Assembly (NCBI GenBank): GCA_016208495.1
Contig: JACQXX010000001.1
Span: forward strand, 1 to 35,424
Source: Acidobacteriota bacterium
GTDB lineage: Bacteria > Acidobacteriota > Blastocatellia > Chloracidobacteriales > Chloracidobacteriaceae
Direction of reading: 5' to 3'
Length of the DNA: 35,424 bases
Made by a program: the position numbers and the translations under genes. Under the pieces are notes generated by a model that saw nothing but the letters and a program-made list of their open reading frames with translations, had not been told where the DNA came from and searched no databases. Shown piece by piece: positions 1 to 8,535 of this stretch (positions are counted from its first letter, which is position 1; every line of letters starts with the position of its first letter).

Positions 1-624
1 ATACGCCTCGGCTGCCGCCGTCACCAATTGCTCGGCAATCGGAAGCACCTCCTGAAACCGTTCAACACCAAGCAGGATCTTGACCCGGTTTGCAAGCTGG
101 TCATAGTGGATAACGGCAGCGTCATCGGGCTGAGGCGGACGGACTTCCCCCAGCCGAATGGTATATTTCCCCGGTTTGGCCCCTTTTTCCAGCCCGGCGA
201 CTTCAACCCGGTAGGTTCCGGCTTCAACCGTGACGTGTCTGAGATATTCCGGTCCCTTGGTTCCATTTGGGCTGTCCATTTCCTGAACCTGTTTCCCAGC
301 CGGGTCAAACAATCGGACGATGACATCAATCCCTTGTTGCTCAACCTCGATACGGACATACTGATTGGCTTCAAGCTGCACGGTAAAACTATGCTTTTGT
401 TCGGCTTGCAACTCGCCTTCAAGTTGAATGCCGGGAACCAATCCAACCTGGATGGATGGCGGCTGCGGAGTCTCAGCCGATGCTGGTGGCGTTTGAGCCG
501 GTGGCGATTGCTGAGCCTGGGTCACCGGGAATCTGTCACCCGCAACGCAGACAAAACCCGCCAGGAAAAGAAGACTGCCCACGACAGAATGGCGAACCAG
601 GGGAGCAAAAGAAGATCGAGACAT
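1..624 (-). CDS. Secreted PPC-domain protein, N-terminal part, possibly TPR/CHAT type (runs off window)
   Basis: An open frame begins with ATG at 624 and continues through the left edge without a stop, so only 208 residues are visible. Residues about 10-30 are hydrophobic and look like a signal peptide or anchor, followed by a Pro/Gln/Ala-rich linker to about residue 57. Residues about 60-160 resemble a bacterial pre-peptidase C-terminal (PPC) beta-sandwich: motifs include EGELQAEQKHSF, IDVIVRLFDPAGKQV and AGTYRVEVAGLEK. After it, a helical stretch (DQLANRVKILLGVERFQEVL) could begin a TPR region. In acidobacteria this PPC form with RLFDPAGK and DSPNGTKGPE often leads into TPR and CHAT protease domains, but that part lies outside the window, so the CHAT assignment is only inference. 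It lies 127 bp downstream of nth on the same strand. No clear Shine-Dalgarno site precedes the start. Confidence 0.7.
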   Translation of the reverse strand, partial: MSRSSFAPLVRHSVVGSLLFLAGFVCVAGDRFPVTQAQQSPPAQTPPASAETPQPPSIQVGLVPGIQLEGELQAEQKHSFTVQLEANQYVRIEVEQQGIDVIVRLFDPAGKQVQEMDSPNGTKGPEYLRHVTVEAGTYRVEVAGLEKGAKPGKYTIRLGEVRPPQPDDAAVIHYDQLANRVKILLGVERFQEVLPIAEQLVTAAAEAY

Positions 625-734
625 AGGCTTGATTTTTAACTTTCTGAGAGGCTTAAAATAGTGATTGTTCGGCCTGATGAACATGACGCTTGAGAGAAAT
701 TCCACACTCAGCGAAGTCAGACTAATCTCTCTTT

Positions 735-774
735 GCGTCCTTTTTGTCCCTTCAGTCCTTTTTGTCCTTTTGAC
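735..774 (-). repeat. Tandem array, family with core AAAAAGGAC
   Basis: About four degenerate units of roughly 9-10 bp. On the minus strand they read as purine-rich AAAAGGACA-type units. The array contains the final codons and the stop of nth and continues past it. The same family recurs at 2196-2226 and 16780-16821. Confidence 0.75.
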
Positions 775-1534
775 CACCATATTTTTGAGCCGAAGGACAC
801 GCATCAGCGAGCACACAGGCAGGGCATTGCGGAGACCGGGCTTTGCACACCGCTCGCCCATGAAAAATCAGCCAGTGCGGAAACATCACAAAATGTTTTT
901 TGGGAATGAGCGCCATCAAGTCCCGCTCGATTTTTTCGGGGGTTGATTCGGCGGTGAGCCCGAGCCGATTGGACAACCGGGTCACGTGAGTGTCTACCAC
1001 GACTCCGGGGGCTTTGCCAAACGCATTGCCCAGGACGACATTCGCTGTTTTACGAGCCACGCCGGGCAGGGTGAGCAATTCAGCCATGGTTTTGGGGACT
1101 TTTCCGTCAAAGGCTTCGACCAGCCGCTGCCCCATTCCCTGCAAATGACGGGCTTTATTGCGAAAAAAGCCGGTTGACCGAATATCCATTTCCAGTTCGG
1201 AAAGCTCGGCTTCGGCATAATCGGCGGCGGTGCGGAACTTTCGGAACAAAGTTGGAGTGACCAGGTTGACCCGTTCATCGGTACACTGGGCCGAAAGAAT
1301 GGTCGCCACCAGCAATTCCAGCGGGCTGGAATACTCAAGCGAACAGTGCGCGTCGGGATATTCCGCCTGGAGTCGCCGAATGATTTCCCGGGCACGGCTT
1401 TTTGAAGATTTCGCTTTTTTGCTCCCAGTCTTTTCAGGTACTTCCTGACCGACAGGCTTTGAAGCTGAAGATTTGACGGAACGTGATGTCCGCGCCATAG
1501 TTGTGGTTCCATCTTTTGCCATGAGTTCACTCAT
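752..1534 (-). CDS. nth: Endonuclease III (DNA glycosylase/AP lyase)
   Basis: Base-excision repair enzyme that removes oxidised pyrimidines and cuts at abasic sites. The helix-hairpin-helix LLTLPGVARKTANVVL carries the catalytic Lys (the K of ARKTA), and VVVDTHVTRLSNRLGL carries the catalytic Asp (VDTHV). The C-terminal cysteines CKARSPQCPACVLADAC fit the C-x6-C-x2-C-x5-C pattern of the iron-sulfur cluster loop. The frame is open further upstream to 1705, but that stretch overlaps the divergent DJ-1 gene and is not Nth-like. I chose the ATG at 1534; ATGs at 1522 and 1498 are equally possible because residues before the SSKSRAREIIRRLQ segment are a basic, low-complexity tail without conservation. 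The last residues (GGQKDKKD) are encoded by a tandem repeat and are probably not ancestral. Confidence 0.93.
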   Translation of the reverse strand: MSELMAKDGTTTMARTSRSVKSSASKPVGQEVPEKTGSKKAKSSKSRAREIIRRLQAEYPDAHCSLEYSSPLELLVATILSAQCTDERVNLVTPTLFRKFRTAADYAEAELSELEMDIRSTGFFRNKARHLQGMGQRLVEAFDGKVPKTMAELLTLPGVARKTANVVLGNAFGKAPGVVVDTHVTRLSNRLGLTAESTPEKIERDLMALIPKKHFVMFPHWLIFHGRAVCKARSPQCPACVLADACPSAQKYGGQKDKKD

Positions 1535-1553
1535 TATAGTAAGGAGACAGTAT

Positions 1554-2147
1554 ATGCCGAACGTTCTGGTTTTTCTGGCGACTGGATTTGAGGAAATGGA
1601 AGCTGTGATTGTGGTTGATGTGTTACGGCGTGCGGGTGCCGCCGTCACCACGGCGGCCATTGGCGATGCACTGCTTGTTACTGGTTCACATGATATTGCC
1701 ATCAATGCCGATGTTTTGTTGAAAGAACTCCCGTCAGCTTCAGAAAGTGCGTTTGATCTGATTATTCTGCCGGGTGGTCAGCCTGGAACGACCAATTTAC
1801 AACATGACACCACGGTTCAGGAATGGATTTGCACCTATCAGGCCAAAGAACGTGGGATTGCCGCCATTTGCGCCGCCCCGATGGCCCTGGCAACCGCCGG
1901 TGTGCTCAAACAACGGACGTTCACTGGACACCCTGGAGCAAAACCATTTCTTGAAACCGAAGCCAATGGCACTTACACCGGCAACCGCGTCGAAATTGAC
2001 GGGAAACTGGTTACCAGCCAGAGCCCAGGCACCGCCTTTGAATTTGCCCTGGCACTGGTCGGCCAACTGTTTAGCCAGGAAAAAGCCAATGAACTGGGCG
2101 CCTCGATGCTGGTCAGGGCAACTGAAGGGATGAGGGATGAAGGATGA
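1554..2147 (+). CDS. DJ-1/PfpI family protein (YajL/ThiJ-like)
   Basis: A 197-residue single-domain protein of the DJ-1/PfpI superfamily, whose members act as glyoxalase-like or protein/nucleotide deglycase and oxidative-stress proteins. The N-terminal strand MPNVLVFLATGFEEMEA holds the conserved Glu of the active site. The nucleophile elbow AAICAAPMALA holds the reactive Cys, and LPGGQPGTTNL matches the family's PGG loop. The ATG at 1554 has a strong Shine-Dalgarno site AAGGAGA at 1541-1547, which rejects the longer frame starting at 1473. It is divergent from nth, with only 19 bp between the two chosen starts. The C-terminal tail GMRDEG and the stop codon are encoded inside a GAGGGATGA-type repeat array, so the tail is probably acquired. 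The family is clear; its substrate is not. Confidence 0.9.
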   Translation: MPNVLVFLATGFEEMEAVIVVDVLRRAGAAVTTAAIGDALLVTGSHDIAINADVLLKELPSASESAFDLIILPGGQPGTTNLQHDTTVQEWICTYQAKERGIAAICAAPMALATAGVLKQRTFTGHPGAKPFLETEANGTYTGNRVEIDGKLVTSQSPGTAFEFALALVGQLFSQEKANELGASMLVRATEGMRDEG

Positions 2148-2154
2148 GGGATGA
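2127..2154 (+). repeat. Short tandem array, GGGATGA family
   Basis: Four 7-bp units of GGGATGA/AGGATGA type. The DJ-1 stop codon TGA (2145-2147) lies within it. The same family appears in the opposite orientation, as about twelve ATCCCTC units, at 28159-28243. Confidence 0.8.
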
Positions 2155-2195
2155 AAAAATTTCCTGGCATCTGATTTTCGACAGGTTCGAATAAA

Positions 2196-2226
2196 TGTCC
2201 TTTTCGCCCTTTTCGTCCTTTCTTTA
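2196..2226 (-). repeat. Short tandem array, AAAAGGAC family
   Basis: Three or four degenerate units of TCCTTTTCG/C type on the plus strand. Same family as the array at the nth 3-prime end and the one at 16780-16821. Confidence 0.6.
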
Positions 2227-2270
2227 CTCGGAAGCCCAACTCATAAGGTTCTGTCCCTCTGCTTGCCCGC

Positions 2271-2418
2271 GCCCCTGCCGGGCAATGGCATTAAGTTAAG
2301 AAACTATTCTTCACCTGGGAGCGCGGGCGTCTCGCCCGCAGTCGGTTGGAATTGAAGCTCAAGCGGGCAGGATGCCCGCGCTCCCACCCTTAACTTAATG
2401 CCATTGCCCCTGCAGGGC
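2271..2418. repeat. Nested palindromic (REP/MITE-like) element
   Basis: Outer arms 2280-2300 and 2389-2409 are perfect 21-bp inverted repeats (inner side TTAAGTTAAG / CTTAACTTAA). Inside them, 2316-2328 and 2374-2386 form a second perfect 13-bp inverted pair (TGGGAGCGCGGGC and its complement). Each inner arm also contains its own small hairpin: GCGGGC-GTCTC-GCCCGC at 2323-2339 and GCGGGCA-GGA-TGCCCGC at 2363-2379. There is no coding potential beyond shadow frames. This looks like a non-autonomous palindromic element. I know GCGGGC...GCCCGC repeats of this kind as common dispersed elements in environmental genomes. Confidence 0.85.
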
Positions 2419-2459
2419 GCAGGCAGCGGCGGAGAGAAACACGGGAATGACTTTCGTGA

Positions 2460-2520
2460 CCGGTGGCGCGTCCAAAGCGACGCTGACCACCGGCTAACCT
2501 TGCCCCATCCCTGCGGGATG
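2460..2520. repeat. Palindromic repeats (two hairpins)
   Basis: CCGGTGG (2460-2466) pairs with CCACCGG (2487-2493), extended inwards by GCGTC (2468-2472) and GACGC (2479-2483). It is followed by a second hairpin CATCCC-TGC-GGGATG at 2506-2520. Probably a further REP-like element joined to the one at 2271-2418. Confidence 0.65.
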
Positions 2521-2544
2521 AAGTCAAAAAACCTACGCGTGAAA

Positions 2545-2588
2545 GGTTCCGGGTTCCGGGTTTTCGGAACCCTGAACCCTGAACCCTG
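2545..2588 (+). repeat. GGTTCCG / CCCTGAA heptamer array forming a hairpin
   Basis: GGTTCCG units run directly into complementary-type units GAACCCT. The centre can fold as GGGTTCCG-GGTTTT-CGGAACCC. The same family is found at 16719-16771 and 16836-16893. Confidence 0.75.
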
Positions 2589-2835
2589 ACTCCGAGTAGA
2601 CACCGCCTCAACCCACTTTGGTGCAGAAAAACAAAAACAAAAGCAGGTCGCATTGCCTGAATTGGGCACATAGTTCGCATGTTATGAACAGTTCGACGAT
2701 AATTGGGAAAAATACCAATTTTTGAACAAAAACTGATTTGAAACGACTTATTGCGCGATAGATAAAGGAAAAGCACCACTCCAAAAAAGCTGATTGTTCA
2801 TCCTTCTTTATATTGGAAAGCGTGTGGAGTTACCT
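2589..2835 (+). other. Leader region of the 2.8-11.8 kb cluster
   Basis: No gene and no repeat array. The region becomes AT-rich towards the giant gene and should contain its promoter. A TTGAAA followed about 17 bases later by GATAAA (about 2738-2766) is a possible sigma70-type pair, but it is not strong enough to call. Confidence 0.3.
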
Positions 2836-5800
2836 ATGAAAAACAAAGCACAACGAAATGGAATCATCATTGGATGGGGTATTTTGAGCCTGCTTGGACT
2901 TTTGATATGGCAGGGAAGTTATTTAAAAACAGCCGGTTATACTCAATCTCCGGAGCTGGCTGCCCGCCAGACGCCGACACTGACTTCGATTGTGCCGGGA
3001 CAAACACCCGTCGGACAGGTGCCCAAAAAGATTACGCTTCGCGGGAGCGGTTTTTCATCGGGCGCCACGGTGTTGTTTAACTCCACGCCGGTCACCGCAA
3101 AAGTCAAAGGGAGCGATAAAATCCTTTTGAAAAATCCTTCGGCCACGTTGTTTCAAACCGACCAGACCTATGACGTCCGGGTTCAGTTGAGCAATGGACA
3201 GCAATCCAACGTGCTCAAGTTTGTGGTGGGGACGGGATCAAGCCAGCAAAATGGAACAATTCGCGTAGACGCACCGCGCTCGCTGGTGGTCAATGTTGGG
3301 ACAACCGTCAAGATCACAGCCGTGGCCGTGGATCAAAATGGAACACCAATTCCCGGCGCCACGATTGCTTATGCCAGCGACAACCCGGACCGCGCCACCG
3401 TGGATGCGACTGGAACCGTGACCGGTGTTTTGCGCGGCGCGGCGACCATTCGCCTGACTGCGGGCAGCATCACCCGCCGACTGGTGTTTGCCGTCAACGA
3501 AGTCAATTCAACTGCTCTGGCTGGATTTGAAAACGGCGATATCGTTCGCTATGGCGGAGCGGTGTATGTTTCAGACCGGGAAAAGCACATTTTGATGGGA
3601 GCTTTGCTTGGGCAACCGCTCGGACCGCTGGCGGGAAGGCTCAACGCCAGCGGCAATATTGATGGCATTTTTGGTGATGCCCGGTTTAATGGTCCACTCG
3701 GAATTGGAATTTCCGGCGACCAGATTTTTATGGCCGACACCAACAACCGGAGCCTTCGCCGGGTGAATCTTGGCACCGGTCAGGTGCGAACCGTGGTGAC
3801 GCTCAACGATATGATTTCGGCTGGAATCACCGACTGGGCACCGCGATCTGTGGCGATTGATTCAAATGGCGACCTGTATGTAACGGATGCCGCCAATCAC
3901 ACCATCTGGCAAATTACCCTCAACACGACGCTGGATTCAGTCACCGCCTCCGCCAAACTTCTGGCTGGTGAAATTGGCCAGGCTGGTGGTCAGGATGGCA
4001 CTGGTCGGACGGCACGGTTTAACAGTCCGCAGAAAATCACGCTGACGGGAAACATTTTAAGTGTGGTTGATCGCAATGCCGGTGTGCGCCAGATTGCCCT
4101 GCCGGGTGGCGCCGTGAAAACAATTCGCTCAACCCAGGGGCGAACCGAGGTCAGCAGTCGCTTTGACCCGCAACAATCTCCAACGTTGGGCACCTTGAAA
4201 GCCGTGGCCTCTGATGCGCTTGGAAACCTGTATGTCGCTGAAGATGATCAGGTTCGGGTCTTGACGATCAATGGCGAACAGGTCGTGACTTCAGAACTGG
4301 CCCAATCTGGAACGTTTGTCAATCCATTTGCTATTGCGATTGCCGACAACTCAATTTTGATTTTAGACAGCCAGAAAACCCAGGCATCGTTGTTGCGCGT
4401 GGCGATGGCGGCACCAGTCATCAATACCGTGACGCCAACCCAGGTCGGTACTGGCAGCAGCACTGAAGTTACCATCACAGGCCAGAATTTTATCCAGGAA
4501 ACCCAGGTTTTGATCGGGCAACAACTGGTTCAAAACCTGCAGTTAGTCAGCTCCGGGGAACTCAAATTCACGCTTCCGGCCCAGACCGCCGGAGGAACCT
4601 TGCCAGTTGCGGTTCGCCACCGGGGCGGCACGGCCCAAAGTTCGATCAATGTCAGTGGAACACCTCAGTCAAACGTCACTTTGACGGCCTTTCCAACCGA
4701 ACGCAGCTTGAGAGCCGGCCAAAGCACCACCTTTACCCTTTCGCTGGCACGAACCAATGCCACCCAGGCACTTGACCTGTCTGCCCAGGTGCCAGCCGGG
4801 CTTTCCGCCACCATCAGTCCAAATCCGGTGGCAGGGAATTCAACCCAGATAACGGTGACTTCCAGTCCAACCGTTTCGCCAGGGCGGTACAATGTCCAGG
4901 TGACTGGAACGGCAAGCGGGGTCACCGTCAGTTCGGTTACGGTGTCAGTCGTGGTTGAAGCCGTGGCCCAACAACCATCAGTTGTTCTGGCATCAACACC
5001 GGGTTCGCGGTCCGTCTCTTCCGGACAATCGGCCACCTATGCCATTGACCTCAGGCGAACCAACTATCAAGGCGTCGTGAATTTATCCGCCGGATTGGTT
5101 GGGACACAGACCACTGGAATTGATTTGAGTTTCAATACACCTTCAACCAGCAGTAACACGGCGACGTTGACGGCCCGCACGAGTGCTGCCGTACCGCGCG
5201 GCGAATACACCCTCCGCGTCAATGCTTCATTTTTAGGAGGTTCAGCCGAACCCATTCAGGTGTTGCTGGTGGTGAATCCAGATCCAGCGCAGGTCACACT
5301 TTCACTGGCTCAGAATTCACAGACGATCAATGCCGGAGATGCAGCGCCCTATACCGTCACCGGCACCACTTCGAACTTTTCCGGTTCCGTCAATTTATCG
5401 TTGACTGGAAACATTCCATTTCAAGCCACCATCAGTTTGAGTCCGTCGCCGATGCCGGTGCCGGGAAGTTCAACTCTGACAATTCGAACGGCCACGACCA
5501 CTCCACCTGGCACCTACACTATGCAGGTGGTGGGCAGTGCCAGCGGGGCATCCATTGCACCCGTGCCCTTCACGCTGACGGTTCGGAGTTCGCAAGGGCA
5601 ATCAACCGTGGCGCTGGCAATCAGCCCGGCGACGCAAACAGCGGCACCAGGGCAAAATGCCGAGTACTCTTTGACGCTCCGGCGCACCAACTTTACCGGA
5701 GCGGTGGATATTCGAGTCACCGCCGCCGGATATGATCCATTTGGCGGAACAATTACGGGTGACACCGCAACCATTACCGTCTGGAACACCACTCCTGGCA

Positions 5801-8535
5801 CCTACACGTTTACTGTGACCGGGACGGCTCAGGGAGCGACGGTGACCAATACCGTTACGTTTACCCTGGTGGTGAGCCAGCAATCGGGCGGACCAACCGT
5901 TAGTATTTCCGCCAGTCCAGGTTCGATGACAGTCAATCGTGGGCAAAGTGCCAGTTATGCAATCAATTTATCGCGCAATGGATTTACCGGGCCGGTAACG
6001 CTCCAGACCTTTATCCGATCAACCACGATTCCACCTGGAATCACTCTCAACTACAGTCAAAACCCCGTAACCGGAGCCGCAACCACCCTGACGCTGTTTA
6101 CCACCACCGAAACACCAGGCGGTACTTACAATTTCTATCTGGAAGGCACCGCGACCGGCGCAACCGTGACCCGGTCGGCTGATTTTACCCTGGTGGTCAA
6201 TTCAACCATTACCCCAACGGTCAATTTGGGGGTCAGCCCCACGACCCAGACGGTGACTCAAGGGCAGGGGAGTACCTTCAATGTGGCACTCACGCGGACC
6301 AATTTCACGGGGCCGGTCTCGCTGCAGGTCTTTATTCAGGCCGAAGTCACTGAGCCGACGATTACGTTCCAATTTGCCCAGAATCCGACGACCGCAAATT
6401 CAACTTCGTTGAGTATGTTTACGACCAGTGCGACACCGCCGGGAGTCTATACTTTCTTTGTCCGAGGGACGGCGAGTGGTGCCAATGTGATTGATTCGCC
6501 AACCTTTACCGTGGTGGTCAATTCAAGCAATGGTGGCGGCGAAAACGGATGTGCCGTACCATTTTCAATCAACATTGGCCAAACCATTGATCGCACGCTT
6601 GACACCAGTTGTGTCTACCAGGGTACGCAGCGCAACATTGACGTCTATCGGTTTAATGGAACCGCCGGTCAACCAGTGACGATTACGCTTTCATCGTCAG
6701 CCTTTGATACCTACCTGTATCTGCTTGACAGTAATCGAAATACGCTGGCTTCAGACGATGACACCAACGGGACGAATTCACAAATTGTCTTTACGCTGCC
6801 CTATAGCGGGAGCTATCAACTTGACGTGACTTCGTACTTTGAAAACTCAACCGGGCCATATCGGCTGGTTCTGGCTGGACCCGGAGGCAGTTGCAACTAT
6901 TCGATTTCCCCAACCAGCCGCTCGCATGGCGCCGGAACTGAAACGGGATCCGTTTCAGTGACAACCACTTCCGGGTGTGGCTGGACGGCTACAAGCAATA
7001 GCTCGTTTGTAACCATTACCTCCGGAACAAGCGGTAGTGGCAGTGGCAGCGTGTCGTACCGGGTTGACAGCAATACTGGCAGCACAACCCGAACTGGTAC
7101 GCTCACCATTGCCGGACAAACATTTACCATTACCCAGGCGGCAGGTGGCGGTGGTGGGGAAGACGGCTGTGTAACGCCATTTACCGTCAGCATCGGCCAG
7201 ACGATCAACCGGACGCTCGATACCAGTTGTGCCTATCAAAACACAAATCAGTATCTGGATACCTATCGGTTTTCGGGTACCCAGGGACAGTCGGTGACGA
7301 TTACTTTGAGTTCATCGGCCTTTGACACCTTTGTCTATTTGCTGGATGCCAGTCGCAACACGCTGGCTTCAAACGATAACTTCAGCGGGACCAATTCGCA
7401 GGTCAGTTTTACACTCCCATCAACCGGCCTGTTTGGAATTGACGTGACCTCAGCCGTTTCGGGCGCCACCGGCCCCTACACCCTGGTCATCAGTGCTGGA
7501 GGTGGAACAAACGAAGACGGATGTGTGACGCCATACACCATCAATTTCGGTCAGACCGTGCGTCGAACGCTGGACGGTAGCTGCGTCTATTCCAACAATG
7601 AAAATCGGTTTGTGGATGTGTACCGGTTCAATGGCTCGGCTGGCCAGCAGGTGACGATTACGCACTCCTCAGCCGCCTTTGACGCCTATCTGTACCTGTA
7701 CCTGCCAGGTACCTTGCTGGCTGAGGATGATGATTCCGCCGGCGGCACCAACGCCCGGATTGTCTATACCTTGCCATCCACTGGAACTTATTTCATTGAT
7801 GCTACAGCTTTTAGCGATAACTCAACTGGAGACTATAGCCTGTCGTTGTCTGGCGGCAGCCTCAATCGCCTCGAATCAGTCACCGAACCCGTCAGGCTTG
7901 AATTTGGCCAAACGATAGTGGCCGGGCCATCTGGGAACGGAAATCTCTCCTCCACTCAGGAAGTTGATGGGTATCAGTTTTTGGGAACGGCAGGGCAGCA
8001 GGTCGCCATCACGCTTTTAACGCCAGGTTCCGGATTCTGGGTACATTTGATTGACCCATCTGGCAATCGGCTGGTGGAAAGTGCTATGGTGGGAAATCCC
8101 ACATCTCATCTCACCCAAACACTTCAGTCCGGTGGATTCTACAAAATTGAAGTAATTTCGACTGGTGAAGCGCCGTCAGGTGGATATACACTGACCCTCG
8201 CACTTATCAGCAAACTTACTCAGCAAACGACAATTTCTTCCACTTCAGTCTTGAACCCAAAATTGCAGGTTTCCGGTATAAAAAACCAGGGATTGCCTGC
8301 AGGTTTTCCCACTGCTTTACCACGTGTGAAGTGTGTGGAATGTCCAGCAATGGACGGGGCTGAAGCCTTGCCACCGGCCCTGAAATCGGAAGGAATTCCC
8401 GCATTTCCCCTAATGATTGCGACACCAGCGATGCTCCGGCTCATCCCACCGAAGTCCGAGCATTCGCGACGAGATGTACCTGTACGAGGAGGCACAGTAT
8501 GGCCAAACGGGCGTCAAACGAGCCCTGGGTTTTAG
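2836..8535 (+). CDS. Giant secreted multi-domain protein (TIG, NHL propeller, six Ig-like repeats, PPC, BACON)
   Basis: A 1899-residue exported protein. Residues 9-29 are hydrophobic (IIIGWGILSLLGLLIW), a signal peptide or N-terminal anchor. Domains in order: IPT/TIG about 40-125; Big-2-like about 130-225; NHL-type beta-propeller about 235-525 (GDARFNGPLGIGIS, MADTNNRSLRRV); a second TIG about 527-608; six tandem repeats of about 100 residues from 612 to 1230, each beginning like SPGSMTVNRGQSASYAI and ending with a GTYTF..GTA strand; PPC 1236-1348; a BACON-like domain 1352-1435 (GCGWTATSNSSFVTI); PPC about 1442-1554 and 1560-1672; and a diverged fourth PPC 1678-1792. The last roughly 107 residues match nothing I know. 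The ATG at 2836 was chosen over the one at 2794 because GTGGAG lies just upstream and the signal peptide follows. The end overlaps the DUF1501 gene by 37 bp. It is likely a surface or secreted binding scaffold; the ligand is unknown. Confidence 0.88.
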   Translation: MKNKAQRNGIIIGWGILSLLGLLIWQGSYLKTAGYTQSPELAARQTPTLTSIVPGQTPVGQVPKKITLRGSGFSSGATVLFNSTPVTAKVKGSDKILLKNPSATLFQTDQTYDVRVQLSNGQQSNVLKFVVGTGSSQQNGTIRVDAPRSLVVNVGTTVKITAVAVDQNGTPIPGATIAYASDNPDRATVDATGTVTGVLRGAATIRLTAGSITRRLVFAVNEVNSTALAGFENGDIVRYGGAVYVSDREKHILMGALLGQPLGPLAGRLNASGNIDGIFGDARFNGPLGIGISGDQIFMADTNNRSLRRVNLGTGQVRTVVTLNDMISAGITDWAPRSVAIDSNGDLYVTDAANHTIWQITLNTTLDSVTASAKLLAGEIGQAGGQDGTGRTARFNSPQKITLTGNILSVVDRNAGVRQIALPGGAVKTIRSTQGRTEVSSRFDPQQSPTLGTLKAVASDALGNLYVAEDDQVRVLTINGEQVVTSELAQSGTFVNPFAIAIADNSILILDSQKTQASLLRVAMAAPVINTVTPTQVGTGSSTEVTITGQNFIQETQVLIGQQLVQNLQLVSSGELKFTLPAQTAGGTLPVAVRHRGGTAQSSINVSGTPQSNVTLTAFPTERSLRAGQSTTFTLSLARTNATQALDLSAQVPAGLSATISPNPVAGNSTQITVTSSPTVSPGRYNVQVTGTASGVTVSSVTVSVVVEAVAQQPSVVLASTPGSRSVSSGQSATYAIDLRRTNYQGVVNLSAGLVGTQTTGIDLSFNTPSTSSNTATLTARTSAAVPRGEYTLRVNASFLGGSAEPIQVLLVVNPDPAQVTLSLAQNSQTINAGDAAPYTVTGTTSNFSGSVNLSLTGNIPFQATISLSPSPMPVPGSSTLTIRTATTTPPGTYTMQVVGSASGASIAPVPFTLTVRSSQGQSTVALAISPATQTAAPGQNAEYSLTLRRTNFTGAVDIRVTAAGYDPFGGTITGDTATITVWNTTPGTYTFTVTGTAQGATVTNTVTFTLVVSQQSGGPTVSISASPGSMTVNRGQSASYAINLSRNGFTGPVTLQTFIRSTTIPPGITLNYSQNPVTGAATTLTLFTTTETPGGTYNFYLEGTATGATVTRSADFTLVVNSTITPTVNLGVSPTTQTVTQGQGSTFNVALTRTNFTGPVSLQVFIQAEVTEPTITFQFAQNPTTANSTSLSMFTTSATPPGVYTFFVRGTASGANVIDSPTFTVVVNSSNGGGENGCAVPFSINIGQTIDRTLDTSCVYQGTQRNIDVYRFNGTAGQPVTITLSSSAFDTYLYLLDSNRNTLASDDDTNGTNSQIVFTLPYSGSYQLDVTSYFENSTGPYRLVLAGPGGSCNYSISPTSRSHGAGTETGSVSVTTTSGCGWTATSNSSFVTITSGTSGSGSGSVSYRVDSNTGSTTRTGTLTIAGQTFTITQAAGGGGGEDGCVTPFTVSIGQTINRTLDTSCAYQNTNQYLDTYRFSGTQGQSVTITLSSSAFDTFVYLLDASRNTLASNDNFSGTNSQVSFTLPSTGLFGIDVTSAVSGATGPYTLVISAGGGTNEDGCVTPYTINFGQTVRRTLDGSCVYSNNENRFVDVYRFNGSAGQQVTITHSSAAFDAYLYLYLPGTLLAEDDDSAGGTNARIVYTLPSTGTYFIDATAFSDNSTGDYSLSLSGGSLNRLESVTEPVRLEFGQTIVAGPSGNGNLSSTQEVDGYQFLGTAGQQVAITLLTPGSGFWVHLIDPSGNRLVESAMVGNPTSHLTQTLQSGGFYKIEVISTGEAPSGGYTLTLALISKLTQQTTISSTSVLNPKLQVSGIKNQGLPAGFPTALPRVKCVECPAMDGAEALPPALKSEGIPAFPLMIATPAMLRLIPPKSEHSRRDVPVRGGTVWPNGRQTSPGF

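Noticed and set aside
28-639. Plus-strand frame of 203 residues
   Set aside because: Antisense to the PPC protein, which has a signal peptide and recognisable domain; no ribosome binding site and no family match.
1535-1705. N-terminal extension of endonuclease III
   Set aside because: It lies antisense inside the DJ-1 gene, and its residues mirror that gene; Nth homology begins well after 1534.
2304-2779. Small minus-strand frames
   Set aside because: They run through palindromic and tandem repeats; the residues (such as GETPALPG) are translations of repeat sequence.
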